Part shown: positions 15,459 through 23,432 of the stretch, one piece after another
Layout: every line of letters begins with the position of its first letter
Numbering within the stretch: position 1 is the stretch's first letter
NCBI RefSeq assembly: GCF_947378715.1
Contig: NZ_CANCLE010000033.1
Coordinates: 1-28,683, forward strand
Reading direction: 5' to 3'
From: Phenylobacterium aquaticum
GTDB taxonomy: Bacteria > Pseudomonadota > Alphaproteobacteria > Caulobacterales > Caulobacteraceae
Length of the DNA: 28,683 nucleotides
Program-made: the position numbers and the translations under genes
The notes under the pieces: model-generated
Told to the model about the DNA's origin: nothing
The model's database searches: none
Seen by the model: the letters and a program-made list of their open reading frames with translations, nothing else

Positions 15459-15492
15459 AGAATTTCGATATGGCGGCATCCAAAAAAGGCAT
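15459..15492 (-). promoter_or_regulatory. Shared A/T-rich upstream motif, copy B (TonB receptor)
   Basis: On the minus strand this reads ATGCCTTTTTTGGATGCC, then GCCATATCGAAATTC. It matches copy A at 17159-17190 over more than 30 bases and copy C at about 25537-25556 over 18 bases. It lies about 150-180 bp upstream of the chosen start of the TonB receptor. It is a candidate promoter or operator element. Confidence 0.5.
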
Positions 15493-15522
15493 CCGAGGTG
15501 AATGCGCCCGACGCCTGAGGGC

Positions 15523-17190
15523 TCAGAGCAGGCCGGGACCGAGGGCGGCCTTGAGCGGGCCGAGCCAGGGCTCGAAGTTTTTCCACTGGTCGAGGCCATC
15601 GCGGTTGAGCGGCCGGCGAACCTGTTCGGAACTCGCGGTGCGCACGGGGCGACGGGTCTCGTGGAAGCGCAGGCAGGCGTCCTCGAAATCCAGACCGCAA
15701 TAGGCCAGGAGGGCGCGGGTCTCGGCCTCCGGGTCTTCGACCAGAGCCTCATAGGAGAGGCGATGAACGCGGCCGGGCAGGACCATGTCGAGGTGGGCCA
15801 TCAGGGCGGCGTAGTCGGTGTAGTAGCGGCCAAGGTCAGCGAGGTCGTAGCTGTAGGCCTGGCCCTGGGCGTAGAGCTGCTTGAAGCCGGACAGGCCGCA
15901 GGCCAGCGGGTGGCGGCGAACGTCGATGATCCTGGCCCGGGGCAGGATCAAGGCGATCAGGCCGGCATGCATGAAATTGTTGGGGAACTTGTCGGTGAAC
16001 AGCGGTCGGTCCGTTCGGCGTTGGGCCGACATGCGCTGGAGATAGTCAAGACCCAGCGCCGCGAAGGCGTCCGGCGGCAGCTCAGCGAGACTGGCCGGAT
16101 AGGGCCTGGGCAGGGTGGCGGCGACGGCGGTGAGGTCGGGCAGCTCGGCCGTGGCCTCGACGGCGGAATGGCTGGCCAGGATCTGCTCGACCAGGGTGGA
16201 GCCGGAGCGCGGCAGGCCGAGGATGAAGATCGGACCCTGAACCCCGCAGCCCGACCCCTGGCGTTCGGCGAAGAAGGCGGGCGTGTAGAGGTCGATCTGG
16301 GCCTGGACGAAGGCGGTGTTGGCGGCCGCGTCATAGGGCTGGCGGGCGCGGTGGCGGATGTTTCCGCAGGCGTAGTGATCGAAGGCCTCGGCGTAGCGGG
16401 CCTCGTCCTCCAGGGCCTTGCCCAGCGCGAAGTGCAGGGGCGCGCGGTCCGCCTCATCCAGGTCGACGCGGGCCAGCTGGGCGGTCATGGCGGCGAGATC
16501 GTCGGGGGCGAAGCGCCAGGTCTTGAGATTGGCCAGGCTCCACCAGGCCTCTCCGAAGTCGGGGGCCAACGCCAGGGCGCGGCGGTAGGCGGCGACGGCG
16601 TCAGTCTGGCGGCCAAGGGTCTTGAGGGCGTGGCCGTAGCTGAGCCAGAGCGGCGGCTGGTCGGGCGCCTCGACGACCAGGGCGGCGTAGTCGGCGACGG
16701 CGGCCTCAAGGTCGCCGATCTCGGCGCGCAGGCCGGCGCGATGCAGGCGGGCCTGGACCGAGCGCGGGTTCAGGGCCACGGCGCGGGACAGAGCCGCCTC
16801 GGCTTCGGTCGTGCGGCCCACGGCGCCCAGGGCCACGCCAAGCTCAAACTGGACGCCCCAGGCCTGGGGCTGGGCGGCGGCAAGCGGGGCCAGCGTCGCG
16901 ATGGCCGCCGCTGCATCGCCCAGGCGGCGTTGGGCGGCGCCGATCAGCAAGCTGGTCTCAGGGCCGGGCGGCAGGGTCCGGGCGAGCGCCAGGGCGCGGG
17001 CCGGGTCGGGTCCGAGCGATCTGCGGGCGGCGTCCAGGGCGGCGGACAGGGCGATCTCCAGGCGCAAGTGAGCGGCGAACGGACAATGTGATCCCTTGAC
17101 GCTCAAGCCTGCGCAATCCCCAATCCTTGCGCCAGGGCCCTTCGGACGGGCCGCGTTCTGAATATCGATGGGCGTATCTGAAAAAGGCAT
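15523..17190 (-). CDS. TPR-repeat sulfotransferase
   Basis: A 555-residue protein with an N-terminal tetratricopeptide-like helical region (about 75-300, for example FELGVALGAVGRTTEAEAAL and LSYGHALKTLGRQTDAVAAY) and a C-terminal PAPS-dependent sulfotransferase domain. The 5'-phosphosulfate loop is GLPRSGSTLVEQIL (325-338), and the 3'-phosphate region is IIDVRRHPLACGLSGFKQ. The family moves sulfate from PAPS to a hydroxyl or amine acceptor; the acceptor here is unknown. ATG 17190 lacks a ribosome site and lies in a motif shared with two other upstream regions, so the true start may be later, such as TTG 17106 or 17067; the first 40 residues have no domain features. No signal peptide, so cytoplasmic. 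It is divergent from the ABC importer operon. Confidence 0.87.
   Translation of the reverse strand: MPFSDTPIDIQNAARPKGPGARIGDCAGLSVKGSHCPFAAHLRLEIALSAALDAARRSLGPDPARALALARTLPPGPETSLLIGAAQRRLGDAAAAIATLAPLAAAQPQAWGVQFELGVALGAVGRTTEAEAALSRAVALNPRSVQARLHRAGLRAEIGDLEAAVADYAALVVEAPDQPPLWLSYGHALKTLGRQTDAVAAYRRALALAPDFGEAWWSLANLKTWRFAPDDLAAMTAQLARVDLDEADRAPLHFALGKALEDEARYAEAFDHYACGNIRHRARQPYDAAANTAFVQAQIDLYTPAFFAERQGSGCGVQGPIFILGLPRSGSTLVEQILASHSAVEATAELPDLTAVAATLPRPYPASLAELPPDAFAALGLDYLQRMSAQRRTDRPLFTDKFPNNFMHAGLIALILPRARIIDVRRHPLACGLSGFKQLYAQGQAYSYDLADLGRYYTDYAALMAHLDMVLPGRVHRLSYEALVEDPEAETRALLAYCGLDFEDACLRFHETRRPVRTASSEQVRRPLNRDGLDQWKNFEPWLGPLKAALGPGLL
17159..17190 (-). promoter_or_regulatory. Shared A/T-rich upstream motif, copy A (TPR-sulfotransferase)
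   Basis: On the minus strand this reads ATGCCTTTTTCAGATACG followed by CCCATCGATATTC. Compared with copy B, the ATGCCTTTTT, GAT, CCAT and TCGA/ATTC blocks are kept. It overlaps the annotated ATG of the sulfotransferase, which makes that start doubtful. Confidence 0.5.
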
Positions 17191-17227
17191 TGGAAGGCGT
17201 GCTCCGCGCGACCCGAGGGTGTCCGCG

Positions 17228-17246
17228 TTCGATCGCGACGATCGAA
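17228..17246. promoter_or_regulatory. Inverted repeat, candidate operator in divergent promoter region
   Basis: Perfect 8-bp arms TTCGATCG (17228-17235) and CGATCGAA (17239-17246) with a 3-bp spacer, lying between the divergent sulfotransferase and ABC importer genes. The size and symmetry fit a dimeric repressor or activator site. No regulator gene is nearby, so the binding protein is unknown. Confidence 0.5.
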
Positions 17247-17289
17247 TGACGATGGGGGGCGGCGCAGCTTGGGTGGGTCAGATGGCCTC

Positions 17290-18900
17290 GTGAACGGCGA
17301 CGGCGGCTCGCCCCATCCGGCGGCGCGTGAACTGCTGGGCCAGTTCCGGCGCGGCGAGATCGGGCGGCGCGATTTCCTGCGGGCGGCAAGCTGGCTGGGG
17401 GTGTCGGGCGCTTCGGCGGCCGCCGCGGCGGGGCTCTCGGCCTGCGCACCGGTCCATGCGCCGGTGAGCCAGGACACGGTGCGTTTCGTCTGCGCCGTGC
17501 AGCAGATGACCGACCCGGCGCTGACCACCTGGATCGAAGCCTCGAACCTGTTCCGCAACTGCCTGGAGTTTCTGGTCGAGGTCGACGCCGACAACATCTG
17601 CCGACCGTTCCTGGCCCAGAGCTGGCGGCCGTCGGAGGACCTGAAGACCTGGGACTTCGAGCTGCGCCCCGGGGTGCGCTGGTCCAATGGCGACGCCTTC
17701 ACGACCGAGGACGTGGCCTTCAACATCAACCGCTGGATCGCGCCCAAATCCAAGTCGGTGAACCGCACGGCCTTCGCGGCCCTGACCGGGATCGAGGTGA
17801 CTGGTCCCCTCACCTTCCGCCTGCATCTCAACCGGCCGGTCTGTTCCCTGCCCGAACAGCTCTACGCCTTCACCTGCCCGATGCTGCACCGGGATTTCGA
17901 GCGCATGGGCGCCGACTGGCCGAAGACCCCGGTGGGCACCGGCCCCTTCACCCTGACCGATTTCCAGGTCGGGCGGCAGGCCAGCTTCCGCCGGCGCGAG
18001 GGCTATTGGGGGCCGCCTCCAACCCTGAGGCAGATCGACTATATCGACCTGGGGACCGACATCTCGACCCACGTCGCGGCCCTGGCCGCTGGCCAGGTGG
18101 ACATCCTCTACCGGGTCAGCGTCGCCGAACTGGACCTGGTTCGCCGCCTGCCCCAGGCCCGGCTGATCCGCCAGCAGGCGGCCCAGACGGTGGTCATGCG
18201 CATGCAGCATGACCAGAAGCCCTTCGACGATCTGCGGGTGCGGCGCGCCGTGCAGCTGGCGGCCGACAACGCCCAGATGCTGCGGCTGGCCTATCGCGGC
18301 TATGGGGTGGTCGGCGAGAACCACCATGTCGCCCCGTTCCAGCCCGACTACGCCGCCCTCCCCGCCTTCAAGCGCGACGTGACCCAGGCCCGCCATCTGC
18401 TGGCGGAGGCCGGCCACGCCAACGGCATCGAGCTGAAGCTGACGCTCGGCAACACCCAGGGCCGGTTCGAACAGGACACCGCCCAGGTGCTGCAGCAGAA
18501 CCTGGCCGAGGCCGGCATTCGCCTGAAGCTGAACGTGCTGCCGGCCTCGGAATTCTGGTCGGTCTGGGACAAGACCCCGTTCGGCCTGACCTACTGGTCG
18601 CACCGGCCGCTGGGAGTGATGGCGCTGGACCTGGCCTATCGCTCGACCAGTTCCTGGAACGAGAGCCATTTCAATGATCCGCAGTTCGATGCGGGCCTGG
18701 ATGTCGCCATGGGTCTGATCGATCCGGTCGTCCGGTCCAAGGCCATGGCGGGCCTTGAGCAGATCCTGCAGGACCAGGCGGTGATGGTGCAGCCCTATTG
18801 GGCGGAGAAGTTCACCGCCGTCTCGCCCAGGGTGCGCAACTACCGCGCCCATCCGTCCGACTATTTCCGCATGGACAAGGTCTGGCTGGCCGATGCGTGA
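17290..18900 (+). CDS. ABC transporter substrate-binding protein, family 5 (peptide/nickel type), Tat lipoprotein
   Basis: Periplasmic binding component of the importer encoded downstream. From GTG 17290 it is 536 residues; TTG 17269 is an alternative and neither has a strong ribosome site. The N-terminus has a twin-arginine motif (IGRRDFLRAASW), a hydrophobic stretch and a lipobox LSAC, indicating Tat export and lipid anchoring. The SBP_bac_5 fold is clear from the FLAQSWRPSEDLKTWDFEL, LRPGVRWSNGDAFTTEDVAF, GTGPFTLTDF and DLRVRRAVQLAADNAQML segments. Family members bind oligopeptides, dipeptides, opines, glutathione or metal chelates. Specificity is not readable. Its TGA overlaps the start of the first permease by 8 bp. 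Confidence 0.9.
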   Translation: MNGDGGSPHPAARELLGQFRRGEIGRRDFLRAASWLGVSGASAAAAAGLSACAPVHAPVSQDTVRFVCAVQQMTDPALTTWIEASNLFRNCLEFLVEVDADNICRPFLAQSWRPSEDLKTWDFELRPGVRWSNGDAFTTEDVAFNINRWIAPKSKSVNRTAFAALTGIEVTGPLTFRLHLNRPVCSLPEQLYAFTCPMLHRDFERMGADWPKTPVGTGPFTLTDFQVGRQASFRRREGYWGPPPTLRQIDYIDLGTDISTHVAALAAGQVDILYRVSVAELDLVRRLPQARLIRQQAAQTVVMRMQHDQKPFDDLRVRRAVQLAADNAQMLRLAYRGYGVVGENHHVAPFQPDYAALPAFKRDVTQARHLLAEAGHANGIELKLTLGNTQGRFEQDTAQVLQQNLAEAGIRLKLNVLPASEFWSVWDKTPFGLTYWSHRPLGVMALDLAYRSTSSWNESHFNDPQFDAGLDVAMGLIDPVVRSKAMAGLEQILQDQAVMVQPYWAEKFTAVSPRVRNYRAHPSDYFRMDKVWLADA

Positions 18901-19849
18901 GACCCTGGCCGATCTGGCGCGCCGCTTGGGCGGCCTGGCGCTCACCATGCTGGTGGTGTCGTTCCTGGTTTTCCTGACGCTGGAGTTCAACGTCGAGGGC
19001 GTGGCGGTGAAGGTGTTGGGCCAGTTCTCGACGCCCGACCAGCGCCAGGCCTGGCTGTCGGAGAACGGCTATCTCGACCCGTTCGCGATCCGCTATCTGC
19101 GCTGGCTCCTCGACTTCGTGCGCGGCCATTGGGGGACCTCGACCTATTATCACGAGGACATCCTGAAGCTGATCCTGCCCCGGCTGGGCGCCTCGGCGAT
19201 CCTGGCCGGCGGCGGCTTGCTGGTGATGATCCCCATGTCGCTGATCCTGGGGGTCGCGGCGGGCGCCAAGGAGGGCTCGGCGCTGGATCGATCGATCTCA
19301 TTGGTGTCGATCATCACCACCTCGATCCCGGAATTCGCCACGGCGGTGTTCCTGTCGGCGGTGTTCGTGATCGGCCTGGGATGGCTGCCCGGGGTGAGCA
19401 CCATGGCGGCGGGGCTGTCGCTTCGGGAGCTGATCCTGCCGGTCAGCGTGCTGGCGCTGGCCTCGACCGGCTATATCGCCCGCATGACCCGGGCCTCGAT
19501 GGCCGAGGTGATGGCCCAGCCCTATATCCGCATGGCGCGACTGAAGGGGGCGAGCCCGGCGCGGATCATACTGGCTCATGCGCTGCGCAACGCCCTGATC
19601 ACCCCGGTGACGGTGATCATGCTGCAGATCCCCTGGATCCTGTCCGGGGTGATCGTGGTCGAGGTGTTCTTCGCCTATCGCGGCTTTGGCACCCTGCTCT
19701 ATCAGGCCTCGCTCAACGCCGACGTCTATCTGGTCGAGGCCTGCGCCATGGTCAGTGTGCTGACGGTGGTGGTCAGCCAGACCATCGCCGACCTGATCTA
19801 TGTGCGGCTGGACCCCCGGCTGTCGCCCGGTGGGGGCCGTCATTCATGA
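18893..19849 (+). CDS. ABC transporter permease, DppB/OppB type
   Basis: A 318-residue inner-membrane permease. It has an N-terminal helix (LALTMLVVSFLVFLTLEF), a periplasmic loop, then a bundle of about five helices with the coupling EAA-like motif (YIRMARLKGASPARIILAHA and LRNALITPVTVIMLQI). The periplasmic loop keeps the wording of the family (FVRGHWGTS). It overlaps the binding-protein gene by 8 bp and the next permease by 4 bp (ATGA), so the importer is one transcription unit. It pairs with the DppC-type permease to form the translocation channel. Confidence 0.93.
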   Translation: MRETLADLARRLGGLALTMLVVSFLVFLTLEFNVEGVAVKVLGQFSTPDQRQAWLSENGYLDPFAIRYLRWLLDFVRGHWGTSTYYHEDILKLILPRLGASAILAGGGLLVMIPMSLILGVAAGAKEGSALDRSISLVSIITTSIPEFATAVFLSAVFVIGLGWLPGVSTMAAGLSLRELILPVSVLALASTGYIARMTRASMAEVMAQPYIRMARLKGASPARIILAHALRNALITPVTVIMLQIPWILSGVIVVEVFFAYRGFGTLLYQASLNADVYLVEACAMVSVLTVVVSQTIADLIYVRLDPRLSPGGGRHS

Positions 19850-20691
19850 CCCCGGCCATGACCCCTGCCCGGCGCCTGATGGTCCTGAAGCCCTCGGCGA
19901 TGATCGGCCTGTTCCTGGTGGCCGGTTGGCTGCTGGTGGCGGCCTTGGCGCCCTGGCTCGCGCCCTTCGATCCCCTGACCAGCCTGACGCCGCTGGCCTC
20001 GCCGGGAACCCACGCGCCCGGCGGCGGGATCTTCTGGCTGGGCACGGACCTCCTGGGCCGCGACATCCTCTCCCGCGTCATCTATGGCGCGCGACCGGTG
20101 GTGGGGCTGTCGGTCCTGGCGACCTCGACGGCCTATCTGGTGGGGGTCAGCGCGGGGCTGGCGGCTGGCTATTTCCGGGGCGCGACCGACGCCATCCTGT
20201 CATTCCTGGCCAGCGTGGTGCTCTCGTTCCCGGTGCTGGTGCTCTACATCGTGGTGATCGTGGCCCTGGGCGCCTCCTACGCCAATGTGGTGCTAGCGGT
20301 GACCTTCGGCAGCGCCCCGGCGATCTTCCGCATCGTCCGCGCTATAGCGCTCGACATCGCTGGGCGCGACTATGTCGCCGCCTCCCAGGCCCAGGGCGAG
20401 CGGGCCCACCGCATCCTGATCCAGGACATCCTGCCCAACGCCGCCCCGCCCCTGCTGGTCGATTTCTGCCTGCGCATCGGCTACAGCGCCATCACCATCG
20501 GGGCCTTGGGATTCCTCGGCCTGGGCCTGCCGCCGCCGACCCCCGACTGGGGCGGCATGGTCGCCGAGGGCCGGGCCATGGCGCTCGCCTTCCCGCATCT
20601 AGTGATCTTCCCCTGCCTGGCCATCTCCTCCCTGGTGGTGGGACTGTCGTTGCTGGCTGATGGTCTGAACGCGGAGGGTCGCCGTGGCTGA
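19846..20691 (+). CDS. ABC transporter permease, DppC/OppC type
   Basis: A 281-residue inner-membrane permease starting at ATG 19846 inside the stop of the first permease. The N-terminal helix MIGLFLVAGWLLVAALAPWL is followed by the diagnostic DppC stretch FWLGTDLLGRDILSRVIYGA. The coupling motif is DYVAASQAQGERAHRILIQD followed by ILPNAAPPLLV. A late LGFLGLGLPPPTPDWGGMV is standard for the family. A long in-frame extension upstream to 19129 is antisense-like low-complexity and not part of the gene. The final bases overlap the GTG start of the ATPase. Confidence 0.93.
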   Translation: MTPAMTPARRLMVLKPSAMIGLFLVAGWLLVAALAPWLAPFDPLTSLTPLASPGTHAPGGGIFWLGTDLLGRDILSRVIYGARPVVGLSVLATSTAYLVGVSAGLAAGYFRGATDAILSFLASVVLSFPVLVLYIVVIVALGASYANVVLAVTFGSAPAIFRIVRAIALDIAGRDYVAASQAQGERAHRILIQDILPNAAPPLLVDFCLRIGYSAITIGALGFLGLGLPPPTPDWGGMVAEGRAMALAFPHLVIFPCLAISSLVVGLSLLADGLNAEGRRG

Positions 20692-22273
20692 GCCGATCCT
20701 GCGGGTCGAGCACCTGTCCATCGCCCTGCCGGCCGGGGGGGACCGCGCCCATGCTGTCGAGGACGTGTCCCTGACCGTGCATCGCGGCGAGATCGTCTGC
20801 GTGGTCGGCGAGAGCGGCTCGGGCAAGTCGATGCTGGCGGGGGCGGTGATGGGGGCCATCCCCGGCGACCTGGCCCGCACCGCCGGCCGCATCCGGCTGG
20901 GTGAGATCGACCTGACGGCGCTGTCGGAACCGGAGCTGCGCCAGATCCGCGGCAACCGGGTGGCGATGATCCCGCAGGAGCCGATGGCGGCGCTCAATCC
21001 GGTGGTCCGGGTGGGCCGCCAGATCGAGGAAGTCTTCGCCCTGCACACGAAGCTGTCGGCCCAGGAGCGCTCGATCCGCGCCCTGGGCCTGCTGGCCGAC
21101 ATGCATCTGTCGGACCCGGAGCGGATCGCCCGCTCCTATCCCAGCCAGCTGTCGGGCGGCCAATGCCAGAGGGTGGTGATCGCCATGGCGCTGGCCATGG
21201 AGCCGGACCTGTTGATCGCCGACGAACCGACCACGGCGCTGGACGTCACCACCCAGGCCCAGATCCTGAAGCTGATCCGCGACCTGCGCGAGACCCATGG
21301 CCACGGAATCCTGTTCATCACCCATGACGTGGGCGTGGTGGCCGAGATCGCCGACCGGGTGCTGGTCATGCGGCGGGGCCAACTGGTCGAGGCCGGCGAA
21401 GCGCGCCAGGTGCTGACGGCCCCCACCCATCCCTACACTCGCGAGCTGATGGCCGCCGCGCCCAGCATGACCCCGCCGCCGCATCGGCCGGTGGTGGGCG
21501 AGCACGCCCTGGTGGCCCGGGGCCTGACCAAGATCTACGGCGCCCGCCAGGCCCTGGGCGGGGTCGACTTGGAAATCCGTCGGGGCGAGACCCTTGCCGT
21601 CGTCGGCGAGAGCGGCTCCGGCAAGAGCACCCTGGCCCGCATCCTGGTGCGGGTGATCGCCGCGAGCGCCGGCGAGGCCAGGGTGGCCGGCGTCGACATG
21701 TTGGCCCTGAAGGGCGATGCGTTGCGTGAGGCTCGATGCGCGGTGCAGATGGTGTTTCAGGACCCGTTCGGCTCGCTCAACCCACGCCGGCGAGTGGGCG
21801 ACATGATCGTCCGGGCCGGGGTTCTGGCCGGGGCCAAACCTGCCGAAGCGCGGGCCAGGGCGGAGGAGTTGCTGGAGTTGGTGGGCCTGTCAAAGGCCGC
21901 CTTCCATCGCCGGCCGGCGGCTTTTTCCGGCGGCCAGCGCCAGAGGATCGGCATCGCCCGGGCCCTGGCCGCCAATCCCGATCTGCTGATCGCCGACGAG
22001 AGCGTCTCGGCCCTGGACGTCTCGGTCCAGGCCCAGATCCTCGACCTGCTGCGCGACCTGCAGGACCGGCTGGGCCTGGCGATCCTGTTCATCACTCACG
22101 ACCTGCGGGTGGCGGCCCAGATGGGCCATCGGATCGCGGTGATGCAGCACGGCGTGGTGGTCGAGACCGGCCCGGCGGCCGAGGTCCTGACCCGGCCGGC
22201 CCATCCCTACACCCAGGCCCTGCTCGCCGCCGCGCCCGGGCGGGAGCTTGGGACAGCGACGGTGGTGGGGTGA
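20684..22273 (+). CDS. ABC transporter ATP-binding protein with two fused nucleotide-binding domains (DppD-DppF type)
   Basis: A 529-residue double ATPase that powers the importer. NBD1 has Walker A GESGSGKSMLAG, signature LSGGQCQR and Walker B LLIADEPTTALD. NBD2 has Walker A GESGSGKSTLAR, signature FSGGQRQR and Walker B LLIADESVSALD. Both keep the catalytic glutamate and switch histidine (FITHD). Each NBD ends with the oligopeptide-type tail (HPYTRELMAAAP and HPYTQALLAAAP). Fusion of the DppD and DppF equivalents in one chain is common in proteobacteria. The start is GTG 20684 with GGAGG nearby, overlapping the permease stop by 8 bp. Confidence 0.93.
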   Translation: MAEPILRVEHLSIALPAGGDRAHAVEDVSLTVHRGEIVCVVGESGSGKSMLAGAVMGAIPGDLARTAGRIRLGEIDLTALSEPELRQIRGNRVAMIPQEPMAALNPVVRVGRQIEEVFALHTKLSAQERSIRALGLLADMHLSDPERIARSYPSQLSGGQCQRVVIAMALAMEPDLLIADEPTTALDVTTQAQILKLIRDLRETHGHGILFITHDVGVVAEIADRVLVMRRGQLVEAGEARQVLTAPTHPYTRELMAAAPSMTPPPHRPVVGEHALVARGLTKIYGARQALGGVDLEIRRGETLAVVGESGSGKSTLARILVRVIAASAGEARVAGVDMLALKGDALREARCAVQMVFQDPFGSLNPRRRVGDMIVRAGVLAGAKPAEARARAEELLELVGLSKAAFHRRPAAFSGGQRQRIGIARALAANPDLLIADESVSALDVSVQAQILDLLRDLQDRLGLAILFITHDLRVAAQMGHRIAVMQHGVVVETGPAAEVLTRPAHPYTQALLAAAPGRELGTATVVG

Positions 22274-22367
22274 AAGCCGTCGGCGGGTCCGCTCATCCAG
22301 GCTAAGGGAAGCCGTCGGGCCGCTGGCGCTTTCCTGGCTCTCGGACCCGAACCGTTTGGAGACCGCA

Positions 22368-23348
22368 ATGCATCTGGCCCGTGTCGCCCTGGCCTCCCTC
22401 ATGGCCGCGATGCTCCTGGCGACGGTCGGAGAGGCCGCTCCGCGCACCCGGCACACCGTCGTCCATGGCTGGCCCGACATGCCCGAAGGGCGGGTGCTGG
22501 GCCAGGCCGCCGGGGTGGCGGTGGATCCGATGGGCGAGGTCGTGGTCTTCCACCGCGCCAAGCGGACCTGGCGTGAGCCGCTCAAACTTGATCCGATCGA
22601 TGCGCCGACCCTGGCCGTCTTCGACGCCAAGTCTGGCCGTCTGGTCCGGGAATGGGGCGCCGGCCTGTTCGCCCTACCGCATGGACTCACCATCGACCAG
22701 GCCGGCAATGTCTGGGTCACCGACGTCGCGCTCAATCAAGTGATGAAGTTCGACCCCAAGGGCGCCCTGCTGCTCACCCTCGGCGAACGTGGCGTCGCCG
22801 GTCACGACGCTGCACATTTCAACCGGCCGACCGACGTCGCCGTCCTGGCCGACGGAAGCTTCTATGTGAGCGACGGCTATCTCAACACCCGGATCATGAA
22901 GTTCGACGCCAAGGGGGTGTTCCAGTTCCAGTGGGGATCGCCAGGCGCCGGTCCCGGCCAGTTCAACGTGCCCCATGGCCTGGCGGTCGACCGCCAGGGG
23001 CGGGTCTATGTCGCCGATCGCGAGAACGACCGGGTCCAGGTCTTCGATGCTACAGGCCGCTTCCTGGCCCAGTGGAAGGACCGCGCGATCGGCCGGCCCT
23101 ATGGGCTCGCCATGCTTCCGGGCGACCGGATGGCGATCGCCGATGGCGGCGAGCAACCCGATGACGGTCCCGACCGCTCCGGGGTGGCCATCGTCGATCT
23201 GAAGGGCCACGTCCTGGAGCGCTTCGGGCGGTTTGGGCTTTATGACGGCCAGTTCTGGGGCGCCCACGACATCGCCGCCGACGCCCGGGGCGATATCTAT
23301 GTGGTCGATATCGACGGCCAGCGGGTCCAGAAGTTCACGGCCCGGTGA
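22368..23348 (+). CDS. Exported NHL-repeat beta-propeller, peptidyl-alpha-hydroxyglycine alpha-amidating lyase (PAL)-like
   Basis: A 326-residue secreted or periplasmic protein. The signal peptide is RVALASLMAAMLLATVGEA, cut before APRTRH. At least five NHL-type blades are visible, for example LPHGLTIDQAGNVWVTDVAL, FNRPTDVAVLADGSFYVSDG, VPHGLAVDRQGRVYVADREN and GAHDIAADARGDIYVVDIDG. The same blade wording is seen in the PAL domain of peptide-amidating enzymes, which split peptidyl-hydroxyglycine into amide and glyoxylate; that activity is unproven for bacterial members. The start is ATG 22368 with GGAG 6 bases upstream; the longer frame from 22248 lacks this. It follows the ABC operon by 94 bp on the same strand and may be co-transcribed with it. 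Confidence 0.85.
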   Translation: MHLARVALASLMAAMLLATVGEAAPRTRHTVVHGWPDMPEGRVLGQAAGVAVDPMGEVVVFHRAKRTWREPLKLDPIDAPTLAVFDAKSGRLVREWGAGLFALPHGLTIDQAGNVWVTDVALNQVMKFDPKGALLLTLGERGVAGHDAAHFNRPTDVAVLADGSFYVSDGYLNTRIMKFDAKGVFQFQWGSPGAGPGQFNVPHGLAVDRQGRVYVADRENDRVQVFDATGRFLAQWKDRAIGRPYGLAMLPGDRMAIADGGEQPDDGPDRSGVAIVDLKGHVLERFGRFGLYDGQFWGAHDIAADARGDIYVVDIDGQRVQKFTAR

Positions 23349-23432
23349 CCGCCATCACCCCTGCCCGCCCCTTCGGGTCGGCCCGCTCAGCCGCTGCGCG
23401 GCAGCTCCCCCAGCGGGGGAGCAGCGCCCACG
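23349..23432. repeat. GC-rich repeat and bidirectional terminator-like hairpins between convergent genes
   Basis: The gap between the NHL gene and the CocE-type gene has a perfect hairpin GCTCCCCC-AGC-GGGGGAGC (23404-23422), preceded by a second GC hairpin (GCCGCTGCGCGGC). It resembles the repeat block inside the E2 linker (about 904-945). The position between convergent stops fits a terminator role, although there is no T-run. Confidence 0.55.

Noticed and set aside
15310..15492. 61-residue extension of the TonB receptor to ATG 15492
   Set aside because: The signal peptide would be internal; GTG 15309 has a GAGGGGG site and places the signal peptide at the N-terminus.
19129..19845. 520-aa version of the DppC-type permease with a long N-terminal part
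   Set aside because: The extra part is an alternate-frame reading of the DppB gene; ATG 19846 overlaps the DppB stop and gives the normal family length.
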